Shown here piece after piece: positions 45,405-53,610 of a DNA stretch of 64,000 bases (position 1 is the stretch's first letter; the number at the start of each line of letters is the position of its first letter). Under the pieces are notes generated by a model that was given only the letters and a program-made list of their open reading frames with translations, made no database searches and was not told the DNA's origin. Source of the stretch: Massilia sp. 9096 (GTDB lineage: Bacteria > Pseudomonadota > Gammaproteobacteria > Burkholderiales > Burkholderiaceae_D). A program made the translations under genes and the position numbers. The stretch is taken from contig NZ_JQNN01000001.1 of assembly GCF_000745265.1 (NCBI RefSeq), positions 1,612,001 through 1,676,000 on the forward strand, read 5' to 3'.

Positions 45405-46895
45405 ATGGACCCGACCCAACAAGTACGCCGCATCGTGATCGCCGGCGGCGGCACCGCCGGTTGGATGGCGGCCGCCGCGCTGGCGCGCTCGCTCGGCAAG
45501 ACGCACGACATCAAGCTGGTCGAATCCGACGAGATCGGCACCGTCGGCGTGGGCGAAGCGACCATTCCCAGCCTGGTCAACTTCCACCGCCTGCTCGGCA
45601 TCGACGAGCGCGAATTCATGGCCGCGACCTCGGCCACGTTCAAGCTGGGCATCAGCTTCGAGAGCTGGCGCGAGCGCGGCATGGACTACATCCACTCGTT
45701 CGGCATGACCGGCACCGACCACTGGACCGCCGGCTTCCAGCACTTCTGGATGAAGGGCCGCGAGCGCGGCCTGGCCAGCGACTACGGCGACTACTGCCTC
45801 GAGCACCTGGCCGCGCGCGAAAACCGCTTCGGCCACCTGAAGGACGACAGCCTGGGCTACGCCTACCACCTGGACGCGAGCGCCTACGCGCGCTACCTGC
45901 GCCGCTTTGCCGAGCACTTCGGCGCCCAGCGCATCGAAGCGAAGATCGCCACCGTCGACAAGCACGCCGACGGCTCCGGCGTGGCGGCGCTGGTGCTGGA
46001 CTCCGGCACGCGCATCGAGGGCGACCTGTTCATCGACTGCACCGGTTTCCGTTCGCTGCTGCTGGGCGGGGCGATGGGCATCGAGTACGAGGACTGGTCG
46101 GAATGGCTGTTCAACGACGGCGCGTTTGCCGTGCAGACCAACAGCGTCGGCCCGGCCGTGCCCTACACCCGCTCGATCGCGCACGACTGGGGCTGGCAAT
46201 GGGGCATCCCGCTGCAGCACCGGGTCGGCAACGGCGTCGTGTTCGCCAGCCGCTACGTCGACCCGGACGCCGCGCGCGCGGCGCTGCTGGCCAACATCGA
46301 GGGCGAGGCGCTCACCGAACCGCGCCTGATCCGCTTCACGCCGGGCCAGCGCAAGCGGCTCTGGGCCGGCAACGTGGTCGGGCTCGGCCTGGCCAGCGGC
46401 TTCCTGGAGCCGATCGAGTCGACCAGCATCCACCTGATCCAGCGCGGCATCGTGCGCCTGCTGCAGACCTTCCCCTCGGCCGGCATCGCCCAGTCCGACG
46501 TCGACGAGTACAACGCCCAGGCGGCCGAGGACATCGCCACCATCCGCGACTTCATCATCCTGCACTACAAGGTCACCGACCGGCGCGACACGCCATACTG
46601 GCAGGACGCGGCGACGATGGAGGTGCCGGCCTCGCTGCGCCACCGCATCGAGCTGTTCCGCGAGACCGGGCGCGTGTTCCGCCAGCAGAACGAGCTGTTC
46701 GCCGAGAACTCGTGGATCCAGGTGATGCTCGGCCAGGGCATCCTGCCGCAGCGCCACCACCCGAGCGCCGACCTGATGGGCGACGCCGAGCTGCGCGGCT
46801 TCCTGGACGGCATCCGCGAGCGCGTGCGGCGCACCGCCGCGCTGATGCCGGCGCATGGCGAATACGTGCGGCGCTGGGCGCCGGCCAAGGCCTAG
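45405..46895 (+). CDS. flavin-dependent tryptophan halogenase family protein
   Basis: A 496-residue flavoprotein. The FAD motif GGGTAGWMAAAALAR is at residues 14-28, the conserved Lys is in ATFKLGISFESW (near residue 83), the monooxygenase-blocking motif WxWxIP appears as WGWQWGIPLQHR, and the Glu near the halide/HOCl channel is in FLEPIESTSIHLIQRG. These are the marks of FADH2-dependent halogenases such as PrnA; cluster-linked relatives such as BrvH brominate indole in vitro, with the natural substrate unknown. A partner flavin reductase is not in the window. AAGAGGAGACC precedes the ATG. It completes the SapC-JmjC-halogenase operon. Confidence 0.92.
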   Translation: MDPTQQVRRIVIAGGGTAGWMAAAALARSLGKTHDIKLVESDEIGTVGVGEATIPSLVNFHRLLGIDEREFMAATSATFKLGISFESWRERGMDYIHSFGMTGTDHWTAGFQHFWMKGRERGLASDYGDYCLEHLAARENRFGHLKDDSLGYAYHLDASAYARYLRRFAEHFGAQRIEAKIATVDKHADGSGVAALVLDSGTRIEGDLFIDCTGFRSLLLGGAMGIEYEDWSEWLFNDGAFAVQTNSVGPAVPYTRSIAHDWGWQWGIPLQHRVGNGVVFASRYVDPDAARAALLANIEGEALTEPRLIRFTPGQRKRLWAGNVVGLGLASGFLEPIESTSIHLIQRGIVRLLQTFPSAGIAQSDVDEYNAQAAEDIATIRDFIILHYKVTDRRDTPYWQDAATMEVPASLRHRIELFRETGRVFRQQNELFAENSWIQVMLGQGILPQRHHPSADLMGDAELRGFLDGIRERVRRTAALMPAHGEYVRRWAPAKA

Positions 46896-46908
46896 GGCTC
46901 GACCCGGC

Positions 46909-47322
46909 TCAGCCGATCACCGTCACCACCACCCGGCGCCGCTGCGGCGCCGCCCGGTGCTCCCACAGGAAGATGCCCTGCCAGGTGCCCAGCAGCAGCC
47001 GTCCGGCGCCGACCGGCACCGCGAGGCCGGTATCGGTCAGCACGCTGCGCACGTGGGCCGACATGTCGTCCGGTCCCTCCATGTCGTGGCGGTAGGCCGG
47101 GTCGCCGTCCGGCGCCAGGCGCGCCATGACGGTCTCGAGGTCGCGCCGCACGTCGGCGTCGGCGTTCTCGGTGATGGTCAGCGAGCAGCTGGTGTGCTGG
47201 ACAAAAACGTGGGCCAGCCCGCACCCCACGCCGGATGCGGCCACCACGCGCGCGACGTCGGCGCCGATGTCGCGCGTGCCGCGCCCGGCGGTGCGCAATT
47301 CGAGGATCTCTTGATAGGCCAT
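46909..47322 (-). CDS. YjbQ/UPF0047 family protein
   Basis: A 137-residue protein of the YjbQ family (secondary thiamine-phosphate synthase-like beta-barrel). Conserved stretches are GLAHVFVQHTSCSLTITENADADV, YRHDMEGPDDMSAHVRSVL and LLLGTWQGIFLWEHR, which supply the His and Glu metal ligands. Weak thiamine-phosphate synthase activity is known for the family; the true role is unclear. The ATG at 47322 lies 4 bp after the mntP stop, so the two genes are co-transcribed and may share the manganese riboswitch. GTG 47337 would overlap mntP. Confidence 0.88.
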   Translation of the reverse strand: MAYQEILELRTAGRGTRDIGADVARVVAASGVGCGLAHVFVQHTSCSLTITENADADVRRDLETVMARLAPDGDPAYRHDMEGPDDMSAHVRSVLTDTGLAVPVGAGRLLLGTWQGIFLWEHRAAPQRRRVVVTVIG

Positions 47323-47326
47323 GTGA

Positions 47327-47893
47327 TCAGTTCGCACTCAGGTGTTCGTACAGGATCATACAGCCGATCGCGATCAGCACCAGTCCGCCCAGCAGCTCCG
47401 CGCGCCGCCCCGCGATCGCACCCAGGCCGCGCCCGACCATCACGCCCAGCGTCACCATCATGAAGGTCGTCAAGCCGATCGCGCCCGCGGTGAGGCCGAT
47501 GTCGGCGTCCACGAAGGCCAGCCCGACGCCGATCGCCAGCGCATCCAGGCTGGTCGCCACCCCGGTGGCGACCAGCAGCCAGAAGCCGTGGCGCGCCGGC
47601 TTGTGCTCGGGTTCCGCGTCGTTCGACAGGCCGGCGCGCACCATGCGCAGCCCGAGCAGCCCGAGCAGCACGAACACGATCCAGTGGTCCCAGGCGGCGA
47701 CATGGCGCGCCGCGACGTGGCCGAGCGTCCAGCCGACCAGCGGCGTGAAGCCTTCGATGACGCCGAAGATGACGCCGGTGCGCAGCGCCTCGCGCAGCTG
47801 CGGTCGGCGCAGCGCGGCGCCCTTGCCGACCGCGACGGCAAACGCATCGGTGGACATGGCGAGCGCCAGCGCGGCGGTAGCGAACAGGTTCAT
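47327..47893 (-). CDS. mntP: manganese efflux pump MntP
   Basis: A 188-residue inner-membrane protein with six hydrophobic segments, the usual MntP length. Each half has the acidic signature: [16 protein letters not shown] near the start and [23 protein letters not shown] in the second half. It exports excess Mn2+. I use the ATG at 47893 ([14 protein letters not shown]), at which the family alignment begins. A yybP-ykoY manganese riboswitch lies just upstream and explains the 185-nt leader. It is followed by yjbQ. Confidence 0.93.
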   Translation of the reverse strand: MNLFATAALALAMSTDAFAVAVGKGAALRRPQLREALRTGVIFGVIEGFTPLVGWTLGHVAARHVAAWDHWIVFVLLGLLGLRMVRAGLSNDAEPEHKPARHGFWLLVATGVATSLDALAIGVGLAFVDADIGLTAGAIGLTTFMMVTLGVMVGRGLGAIAGRRAELLGGLVLIAIGCMILYEHLSAN

Positions 47894-47956
47894 GGGATTC
47901 CGCAGTCGGGCGATGACGGAAGGCATGCCGGCGCGGCCCGATCGAACGCGCGGACA

Positions 47957-48083
47957 TACCCAAGGTCTTGCCAACCATGGCGGCTGCCCGCACCACGCCG
48001 GCGGCGCCGGCGAGCATGTTGACGCGGGCGCTGCCCAGGGACGGACGCGTTCCCGGACAGCAGGCTACTCCCCACTGGGAGCC
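47957..48083 (-). promoter_or_regulatory. yybP-ykoY manganese riboswitch upstream of mntP
   Basis: On the minus strand the conserved cores of the yybP-ykoY RNA are present in order: CCCAGTGGGGAGTAGCCTG near 48079-48061, then CGTCAACATGCTCGCC in the middle, then GGTTGGCAAGACCTTGGG near 47975-47959. CCCAG (5') pairs with CTTGGG (3') as stem P1, bringing the two Mn-binding loops together. The gene behind it is mntP, the classic target. Mn2+ binding would allow expression. TAACAT at 48091-48086 fits as the -10, placing the RNA start near 48080. Confidence 0.9.
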
Positions 48084-48104
48084 CCATGTTAGCGCAGTGC
48101 GAAT

Positions 48105-48137
48105 AAAAAGCCCAGCGGCGCACGATCCACCGCTGGG
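48105..48137 (-). terminator. intrinsic terminator of the GH3 gene
   Basis: On the minus strand CCCAGCGG and CCGCTGGG form a perfect 8-bp stem with an 11-nt loop, followed by CTTTTTATT. It lies 25 bp after the GH3 stop. Its T-run borders the probable mntP promoter, so the two units are packed tightly. Confidence 0.88.
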
Positions 48138-48161
48138 AAGAGGGAGACAATCAGGGCCGGC

Positions 48162-50723
48162 TCAGCGCAGGTCCTCGCAGCGCAACGCGTCCGCTTCGTG
48201 CGCGGCGCCACCGACCACGTCGACGTTGCCGAAGGCGGCGGCAAAGGCGCCGCTGCTGGCGATGCTGAACGGCGTATCGACGCGCGCCAGGTCGACCCCG
48301 TGCGCCGTGAAGCAGGCCAGCGGCACGCTCACCACCTGGCGGCCCTTGCCGGCGAGGCGCTTGAACACGGCGGTAAGGTCGAGCGGCCGGCCGCAGGCGG
48401 CGGTGTTTGCAGGAGCGGCGCCGCACAGCATGGCCAGCGTCACCTTGCCGGCCGGCGCCGTCTCGACGCGGGTCTCGAAGCGCAGCGCGCCCGCGTCGGC
48501 GGCTTGCCGCGGCAGATTCAAGGGGGCGGCGCCGTGGGCCTCGAAGCTGCCCGGACCGGTCCAGGTCACCAGCTTGGCATCCTGCTGGGTCGTGATCTGC
48601 GCGGTGGCGACCTTAATGCCGGGGAGTTCAGTGGCGACGTTCAGGTCGGCGCCCAGGAGCTGGCTGCGCCCCTTGCTGCGCAGTTGCAACGGGAAGCTGG
48701 TGCGGTCCGCCTGGCCATACAGCGGGAACACGTTCGAGGCCACGCAGCCGCCCGCCGGGTAGCTGGCGTCCAGCTGGCCCAGGTGCGAGCGCGTCCCCTT
48801 GTTCAAGCCGTAGCCGTAGGCGAACAGCGGCGCGTAGCCGGCGTCGCCCAGGTTCAGCGGCGTCTGGCACACCGACTTCGGCCAGGAATACGGCAGCTTG
48901 CCGCCGAAGTCGTAGTTCGGGCCCTGGCCCGCGACCAGCAGGTCCGATACGCCCTTGCCTTCGCTGCCCGGCAGCCAGGCCGCGATGAAGGTGTCCGACA
49001 GGTTGAGCAGGTCGTTGACCCACAGCGGACGGCCCGACAGCAGCACGGTCACCACCGGCCTGCCCTTGCCGGCCACCCTCTTCAGGACGGCCAGGTCTTC
49101 CGGATAGCGGCTGCTGTGGCGCAGCGTCCCGGCCGGGCCGATGTCGCCATCGCCTTCCGCGTACGGCGCTTCGCCGAGCACGGCGACCACGACGTCGAAC
49201 CGGCCCGGGTCGACCCCGCGCGCATCCGCGGCATACGTGACGTTGGCGCCGCCGGCGGCCTGGCGCAAGCCGCTCAGGATGGTGTCGGCGTTGAGATAGT
49301 CGGCATTGGTGTTGGCGGTGCCTTGCCAGGTCAGCGACCAGCCGCCGGCCTGGCTGGCCATGCTGTCGGCCGCCTTGCCGACCACCAGGATCTTCTTGCC
49401 GGCGCCGATCGGCAGCGCGGGGCCTTCGTTCTTGAGCAGCACCAGCGACTCGCGTACCGCGCGCCGCGCCAGCGCGCGCGCTTGCAGCGCCTCGTCCTTG
49501 CCGGCGTAGCGGTTGGCGGACGGCCCTTTCTCGAACAAGCCGGCGCGCAGCTTCACGCGCAGGATGCGCGACACGGCGTCGTCGATGCGCGCCATCGGAA
49601 TCCGGTTCGCCTGAACGTCGGCGATGGTGTTGGCGATGAAGGCCTTCCAGTCTTCCGGCGCCATGATCATGTCCATGCCGGCGTTGATCGAAGCCGCGCA
49701 GCTGTCGTTGCGGCAGCCCGGCACTTCGCCGATACCGTTCCAGTCGCTGACCACGAAGCCGTCGAACGCCATTTTTTCCTTGAGCACCTCGGTCAGCATG
49801 GTGCGGCTGCCGTGCATCTTGCCGTAGTCATGGCCGCCGGCGACGTCGTTCCAGCTGTTGAACGAGGCCATCACGGTCTGGGCGCCGGCGTCCAATGCGC
49901 CGATGTAGCCCTGGGCGTGGATCGCGATCATCTGCGCCCGGGTCGCTTCGCTGACGCCGGTGTTCTTGCCGCCCGCAGTGCCGCCGTCGGCCATGAAGTG
50001 CTTGGCGGTGGCGATCACGTTGGCGTCGTCCTTGAACTTTCCCTGCAAGCCTGCTACGAACGGCCCGGCATAGCTGCGCACCAGGGCCGGGTCTTCCGAG
50101 AAGCCCTCGTAGGTGCGGCCCCAGCGGTCGTCGCGCACCACGGCCAGCGTCGGCGCGAAGGCCCAGGCGATGCCGGTGGCGCGCATGGCGCGGGCGGTGG
50201 CGGCGCCGATCTCCTCGACGAGTCGCGGGTCGCGCGCCGCGCCGAGGCCGATGTTGTGCGGGAACAGCGTGGCGCCGTAGGCATTATTGTGGCCGTGGAC
50301 CGCGTCGGTGCCCCACATCACCGGCACCTTGACCGCCATGTCCGTGGCCATCGAGGCGTCGTAGAAGCGCTGCGACAGCGCCAGCCAGTCGGCGGCGCGC
50401 GCGTGCTTGTCGTTGTTCGGCCAGCTGCCGCCGCCGTTCAGGATCGAGCCGATGTAATAACGGCGCACGTCGTCGGGCGTGACCGACTTGATCTCGGCCT
50501 GGGTCATCTGGCCGACCTTCTGGGCCAGCGTCATCCCCTTGAGGATCGCCGCCACGCGCGCCTCGAGCGCGGGGTCGCGTGCGATCGCGCTGTGGGTTTG
50601 CGGCCAGTCGGCCGCCTGGGATTGTGCCTGGGATTGCCGCTCGGATTGCGCAGCGGCGGCGGCGCAAGCCAGGCTAAAGGCGCCGGCCACGGCCAGCGCG
50701 GCCAATCGCTTGGAAGGGGTCAT
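48162..50723 (-). CDS. glycoside hydrolase family 3 beta-glucosidase, exported
   Basis: An 853-residue enzyme with a signal peptide (SKRLAALAVAGAFSLACAAAAAQ). The GH3 N-terminal barrel carries the nucleophile Asp327 in GFVVSDWNGIGEV, plus KHFMADGGT and GTDAVHGHNNAYGATLFPHNIGLGAARD typical of exo-1,3/1,4-beta-glucosidases of the ExoP type. The GH3 C-terminal alpha/beta domain includes ESLVLLKNEGPALPI. A further C-terminal beta domain of about 150 residues (from GRSQLLGADLN) makes it longer than the minimal family form. GGAG before ATG 50723 decides the start; a GTG lies 12 bp upstream. Probably periplasmic, finishing oligomers to glucose. Confidence 0.93.
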   Translation of the reverse strand: MTPSKRLAALAVAGAFSLACAAAAAQSERQSQAQSQAADWPQTHSAIARDPALEARVAAILKGMTLAQKVGQMTQAEIKSVTPDDVRRYYIGSILNGGGSWPNNDKHARAADWLALSQRFYDASMATDMAVKVPVMWGTDAVHGHNNAYGATLFPHNIGLGAARDPRLVEEIGAATARAMRATGIAWAFAPTLAVVRDDRWGRTYEGFSEDPALVRSYAGPFVAGLQGKFKDDANVIATAKHFMADGGTAGGKNTGVSEATRAQMIAIHAQGYIGALDAGAQTVMASFNSWNDVAGGHDYGKMHGSRTMLTEVLKEKMAFDGFVVSDWNGIGEVPGCRNDSCAASINAGMDMIMAPEDWKAFIANTIADVQANRIPMARIDDAVSRILRVKLRAGLFEKGPSANRYAGKDEALQARALARRAVRESLVLLKNEGPALPIGAGKKILVVGKAADSMASQAGGWSLTWQGTANTNADYLNADTILSGLRQAAGGANVTYAADARGVDPGRFDVVVAVLGEAPYAEGDGDIGPAGTLRHSSRYPEDLAVLKRVAGKGRPVVTVLLSGRPLWVNDLLNLSDTFIAAWLPGSEGKGVSDLLVAGQGPNYDFGGKLPYSWPKSVCQTPLNLGDAGYAPLFAYGYGLNKGTRSHLGQLDASYPAGGCVASNVFPLYGQADRTSFPLQLRSKGRSQLLGADLNVATELPGIKVATAQITTQQDAKLVTWTGPGSFEAHGAAPLNLPRQAADAGALRFETRVETAPAGKVTLAMLCGAAPANTAACGRPLDLTAVFKRLAGKGRQVVSVPLACFTAHGVDLARVDTPFSIASSGAFAAAFGNVDVVGGAAHEADALRCEDLR

Positions 50724-50785
50724 GCAAGTCTCCACATCTTGTCGTCGTCGGCTCGTGGCCTAGATCGCGCTGTCCGGCATCCTCA

Positions 50786-50841
50786 TTGGAAACGATTCCA
50801 ACGCGTCGGTACATAGTGAAGGCAAATGTGCCGACTGTCAA
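50786..50841 (-). promoter_or_regulatory. GH3 promoter with LacI-type operator
   Basis: On the minus strand: TTGACA (50841-50836), 17-bp spacer, CACTAT (50818-50813), 11 bp, then TTGGAATCGTTTCCAA (50801-50786), a palindrome with one mismatched pair centred on CG. The geometry equals that of the receptor promoter at 40229. Confidence 0.8.
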
Positions 50842-50901
50842 CAGCCGTGTTTAACCTTTGCCGTACGCGCGCCGCTTGGGCGCGTGCTGGGGCCGCCCGG
50901 G

Positions 50902-52323
50902 TCACTCCTCGCCGTGGAGGAAGGCGCGATACCAGCGCGCGCTGTCCTTGAGCCGGCGCTGCTGGGTCGCATAATCGACGTGGACCAGGCCGAAGCGGCG
51001 CAGGTAGCCCTCGGCCCACTCGAAGTTGTCGAGCAGGCTCCAGGCGAAGTAGCCCTTGACCGGCACCCCGGCGCGCACCGTGTCGCGCAGCGCGCCCAGG
51101 TGGCGCTGCAGGTAGGCGCGGCGCTCGCCGTCGTGGATGGCGCCGTCGGGCTCGAGCGCGTCGTCGTAGCAGGAGCCGTTCTCGGTCAGGTAGATCGGGC
51201 CGGGGCGGTACTCGTCCTCGATGCGCCGCAGCAGTTCGGTCAAGCCTTCGGGCGCCACTTCCCAGCCCATCGCCGTGGTCTGCACATCCGCGCCTGGAGG
51301 CAGCACGCGCGCGCCGAGCGGGCCGTGGCCGGGCGCGTGCGCGACGGTCTCGGGAAAGTAGTAATTCACGCCGAGGAAATCGGTCGGCGCGGCGATGGCA
51401 TCGAGGTCGCCCTCGAGAATGACGGGTGCGGCCGGCCCGACCGCGCTCACGGTCTGCGCCGGATAGCCGCGCCCGTACAGGGGGTCCATGAACCAGCGAA
51501 AGCGCAGGCCGTCGTGGCGCAGCAGCGCGGCGCGGTCCTCGGGCGAATCGCTCGCCGCGCGCACCGGATGCAGGCTGAGCGCGATGCCGACTTTCGCATC
51601 GGGCACGTTGGCGCGGATCACCGGCACCGCCTTGCCGTGCGAGAGCAGCACGTGGTGGCACACCTGCAGCGCGGTCTTGAAATCGCTCAGGCCCGGCGCA
51701 TGCCAGCCCTCGTGGTGGCCGATCATGGCGGTGCACCACGGTTCGTTCTGCGTGATCCAGTGCTTGACGCGGTCGCCCAGGCGCCGCGTGACGGCGTCGG
51801 CCAGTTCGACGAAGGCGTCCACCGTGGCGCGCTCGTTCCAGCCGCCGCGCTCCTGCAGCCATTGCGGCAAGTCCCAGTGGTACAGCGTGGCCCAGGGCTG
51901 CAAGCCGCGCTCGAGCATGCCGTCGACCAGGCGGTCGTAGAACCCCAGCCCCTTGTCGTTCGGCGCCGCGTCCACGCCATCGAAGATGCGCGGCCAGGCG
52001 ATCGAGAAGCGGTAGGCGTTCAGACCGAGGCTGCGCGCGATGTCCAGGTCTTGCGGCCAGCGGTGGTAATGGTCGCACGCCACCGCCCCGCTCGAGCCGT
52101 CGCGGATCTTGCCGGGCGTGGCGGCGAAGCGGTCCCAGATCGACTCGACCCGGCCATCCTCGTGCGCCGCGCCTTCGATCTGGTAGGACGAGGTGGCGCA
52201 GCCCCACAGGAAATCGTCGGCGAAGTCGGATCGGCGCGGCGCGGCGTCATCGGCCGGTGCAGCGGCGCCGGCGGGGGCGGCGCTGCCGGGGTTTAAGCTG
52301 AGGGGGCTGGCGGATTGGGTCAT
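50902..52323 (-). CDS. glycoside hydrolase family 1 beta-glucosidase (cytoplasmic)
   Basis: A 473-residue GH1 TIM-barrel enzyme. The acid/base is Glu194 in WITQNEPWCTAMIGHHEG, the nucleophile Glu381 in YLTENGSCYDD, and the aglycone/glycone sites WGCATSSYQIEGA, AYRFSIAWPRIF and FAWSLLDNFEWAEGY are all intact. An Ala/Pro-rich N-terminal stretch of about 30 residues precedes the barrel. No signal peptide, so it should hydrolyse imported cellobiose- or laminaribiose-type sugars. The ATG at 52323 is preferred to one at 52428 because a LacI operator (52368-52383) lies between them. Confidence 0.92.
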   Translation of the reverse strand: MTQSASPLSLNPGSAAPAGAAAPADDAAPRRSDFADDFLWGCATSSYQIEGAAHEDGRVESIWDRFAATPGKIRDGSSGAVACDHYHRWPQDLDIARSLGLNAYRFSIAWPRIFDGVDAAPNDKGLGFYDRLVDGMLERGLQPWATLYHWDLPQWLQERGGWNERATVDAFVELADAVTRRLGDRVKHWITQNEPWCTAMIGHHEGWHAPGLSDFKTALQVCHHVLLSHGKAVPVIRANVPDAKVGIALSLHPVRAASDSPEDRAALLRHDGLRFRWFMDPLYGRGYPAQTVSAVGPAAPVILEGDLDAIAAPTDFLGVNYYFPETVAHAPGHGPLGARVLPPGADVQTTAMGWEVAPEGLTELLRRIEDEYRPGPIYLTENGSCYDDALEPDGAIHDGERRAYLQRHLGALRDTVRAGVPVKGYFAWSLLDNFEWAEGYLRRFGLVHVDYATQQRRLKDSARWYRAFLHGEE

Positions 52324-52367
52324 GATGGTCGTCAGTCTCGTGGGTTCGTGGTCGATCGTAACTTTGG

Positions 52368-52383
52368 TTGGAAAGCTTTCCAT
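52368..52383 (-). promoter_or_regulatory. LacI-type operator upstream of GH1
   Basis: TGGAAAGCTTTCCA (52369-52382) is a perfect 14-bp palindrome, the same as the other operators except for a GC in place of the CG centre. It lies 45 bp before the GH1 start. Unlike the other four sites, no TTGACA-N17 promoter stands behind it; GH1 may depend on read-through from the LacI gene or on a weak promoter. Confidence 0.7.
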
Positions 52384-52434
52384 AGCGGCTTCAAAAAAAA
52401 GCCGCGGCGCGGCATGACCGGCATGCACGCGTGT

Positions 52435-53463
52435 TCATGCCGCCTTGCGCCGCTTGCCGGACGCGCGCGCGAGCGAGGCGCGCATCGTCAGGCTGACCGG
52501 GAAGTCGCGCATCACCGGGCGACGCAGGTCGTAGCACAGGTTGAGCAGCGCGTTGATCGCGTTCTGCGTCATCTCGCGCCAGGGCATGTGTACCGAGGTC
52601 AGGCGCGGTGCCGAGAACGCGGCGCTCGGGGTGTCGTCGTAGCCCAGCACCGACAAGTCGTGCGGCACGCGCACGCCGGCTTCCTGGAAGTAGGACAGCG
52701 CGCCCACCGCCATCTCGTCGTTGGCGCAGAACAGCGCCGTGCAATCGAAACCGGAGTCGAGCAGCTGCTTGGCGCAGGCCCAGCCGCCGCCCGGCGAGAA
52801 GTCGCTCTCGACGCGCCACACCTGCCCGGGTCCGATGCCTTGTTCCTCGAGCTCGCTCATGAAGCCGGCGATGCGCTCGAGGTTGTCGGCCAGCTGGTGC
52901 GGGCCTTCGATCACGGCGATCCGGCGGTGCTCGTGGCCGAGCAGCGCGCGCGCCGCCAGCCGCCCGCCCAGCTCGTGGTCGAGCTTGAAGCACTGGTCGG
53001 GGATCGAGTCGAGCATGTGGTTCAGCGCGACCAGCTGGCCGCCCTTGGCGCCCAGCGCCGCCACGTCCTCGTCGCGCAGCGCCCCGCTCATCACCAGCAA
53101 GCCGTCGCAGCCGCGTTCGATCAGGAATTCGACGCCCTCGATCGCCTGGCGCCGCTCGTCGCCCAGGCCGGCGCCGAACGCGACCACCATGTGCAGGCCG
53201 GCGGTGCGCAGTTCGGCATCCATGATCGACAGGATCGGCGTATAGAACGTGCCGGCAAGGACCGGGATGTAGATGCCGATCATGCGGCTAGAGCCCGAGA
53301 GCAGCGTGCGCGCCGCGTGCGACGGCTTGAAGCCCAGCTCGTCGATGGCCTGCTTCACGCGCGCCAGCGTCGCCGGCGACACCGAGCCGCGGCCGCTGAC
53401 CACGCGCGATGCCGTTCCCAGGCCGACGCCGGCCAGCTTCGCTACGTCCTTGATAGTCGCCAC
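52435..53463 (-). CDS. LacI family regulator, probable controller of the beta-glucan locus
   Basis: A 342-residue LacI/GalR protein. HTH: ATIKDVAKLAGVGLGTASRVVSG, hinge ATLARVKQAIDELGFKPSHAAR, effector domain with ALFCANDEMAVGALSYFQEAGV and DLSVLGYDDTPSAAFSAPRLTSV. The start is GTG at 53463: GAGG lies 9 bp upstream and the HTH begins at the next residue; the longer frame has no homology before it. It sits among GH1, GH3 and the ABC importer, all preceded by the same TGGAAACGTTTCCA-type palindromes, so it is the best candidate for their repressor. The effector is probably glucose or a short beta-glucoside. Confidence 0.92.
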   Translation of the reverse strand: MATIKDVAKLAGVGLGTASRVVSGRGSVSPATLARVKQAIDELGFKPSHAARTLLSGSSRMIGIYIPVLAGTFYTPILSIMDAELRTAGLHMVVAFGAGLGDERRQAIEGVEFLIERGCDGLLVMSGALRDEDVAALGAKGGQLVALNHMLDSIPDQCFKLDHELGGRLAARALLGHEHRRIAVIEGPHQLADNLERIAGFMSELEEQGIGPGQVWRVESDFSPGGGWACAKQLLDSGFDCTALFCANDEMAVGALSYFQEAGVRVPHDLSVLGYDDTPSAAFSAPRLTSVHMPWREMTQNAINALLNLCYDLRRPVMRDFPVSLTMRASLARASGKRRKAA

Positions 53464-53610
53464 AGGCAGATCCTCAACTCTTCCAGATTCACTCGACACC
53501 CGACGCCGGGCATTCGAAACGCGAAGCATACCGCAAGCGCGCCGCCCGTTGTCGATTCCCTACATCGTTTTACATCGGCGCCAGGTCCAGGCGCGTGCCA
53601 CGCGCGAACG

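Noticed and set aside
52385..52405. Hairpin GCGGCTT / AAGCCGC with an A/T-rich loop after the LacI gene, as a terminator
   Set aside because: The T-run is in the loop, not after the stem, so it does not fit an intrinsic terminator in either direction.
52324..52428. Upstream ATG at 52428 for the GH1 gene
   Set aside because: The extra residues are not GH1-like and would place the LacI operator inside the gene.
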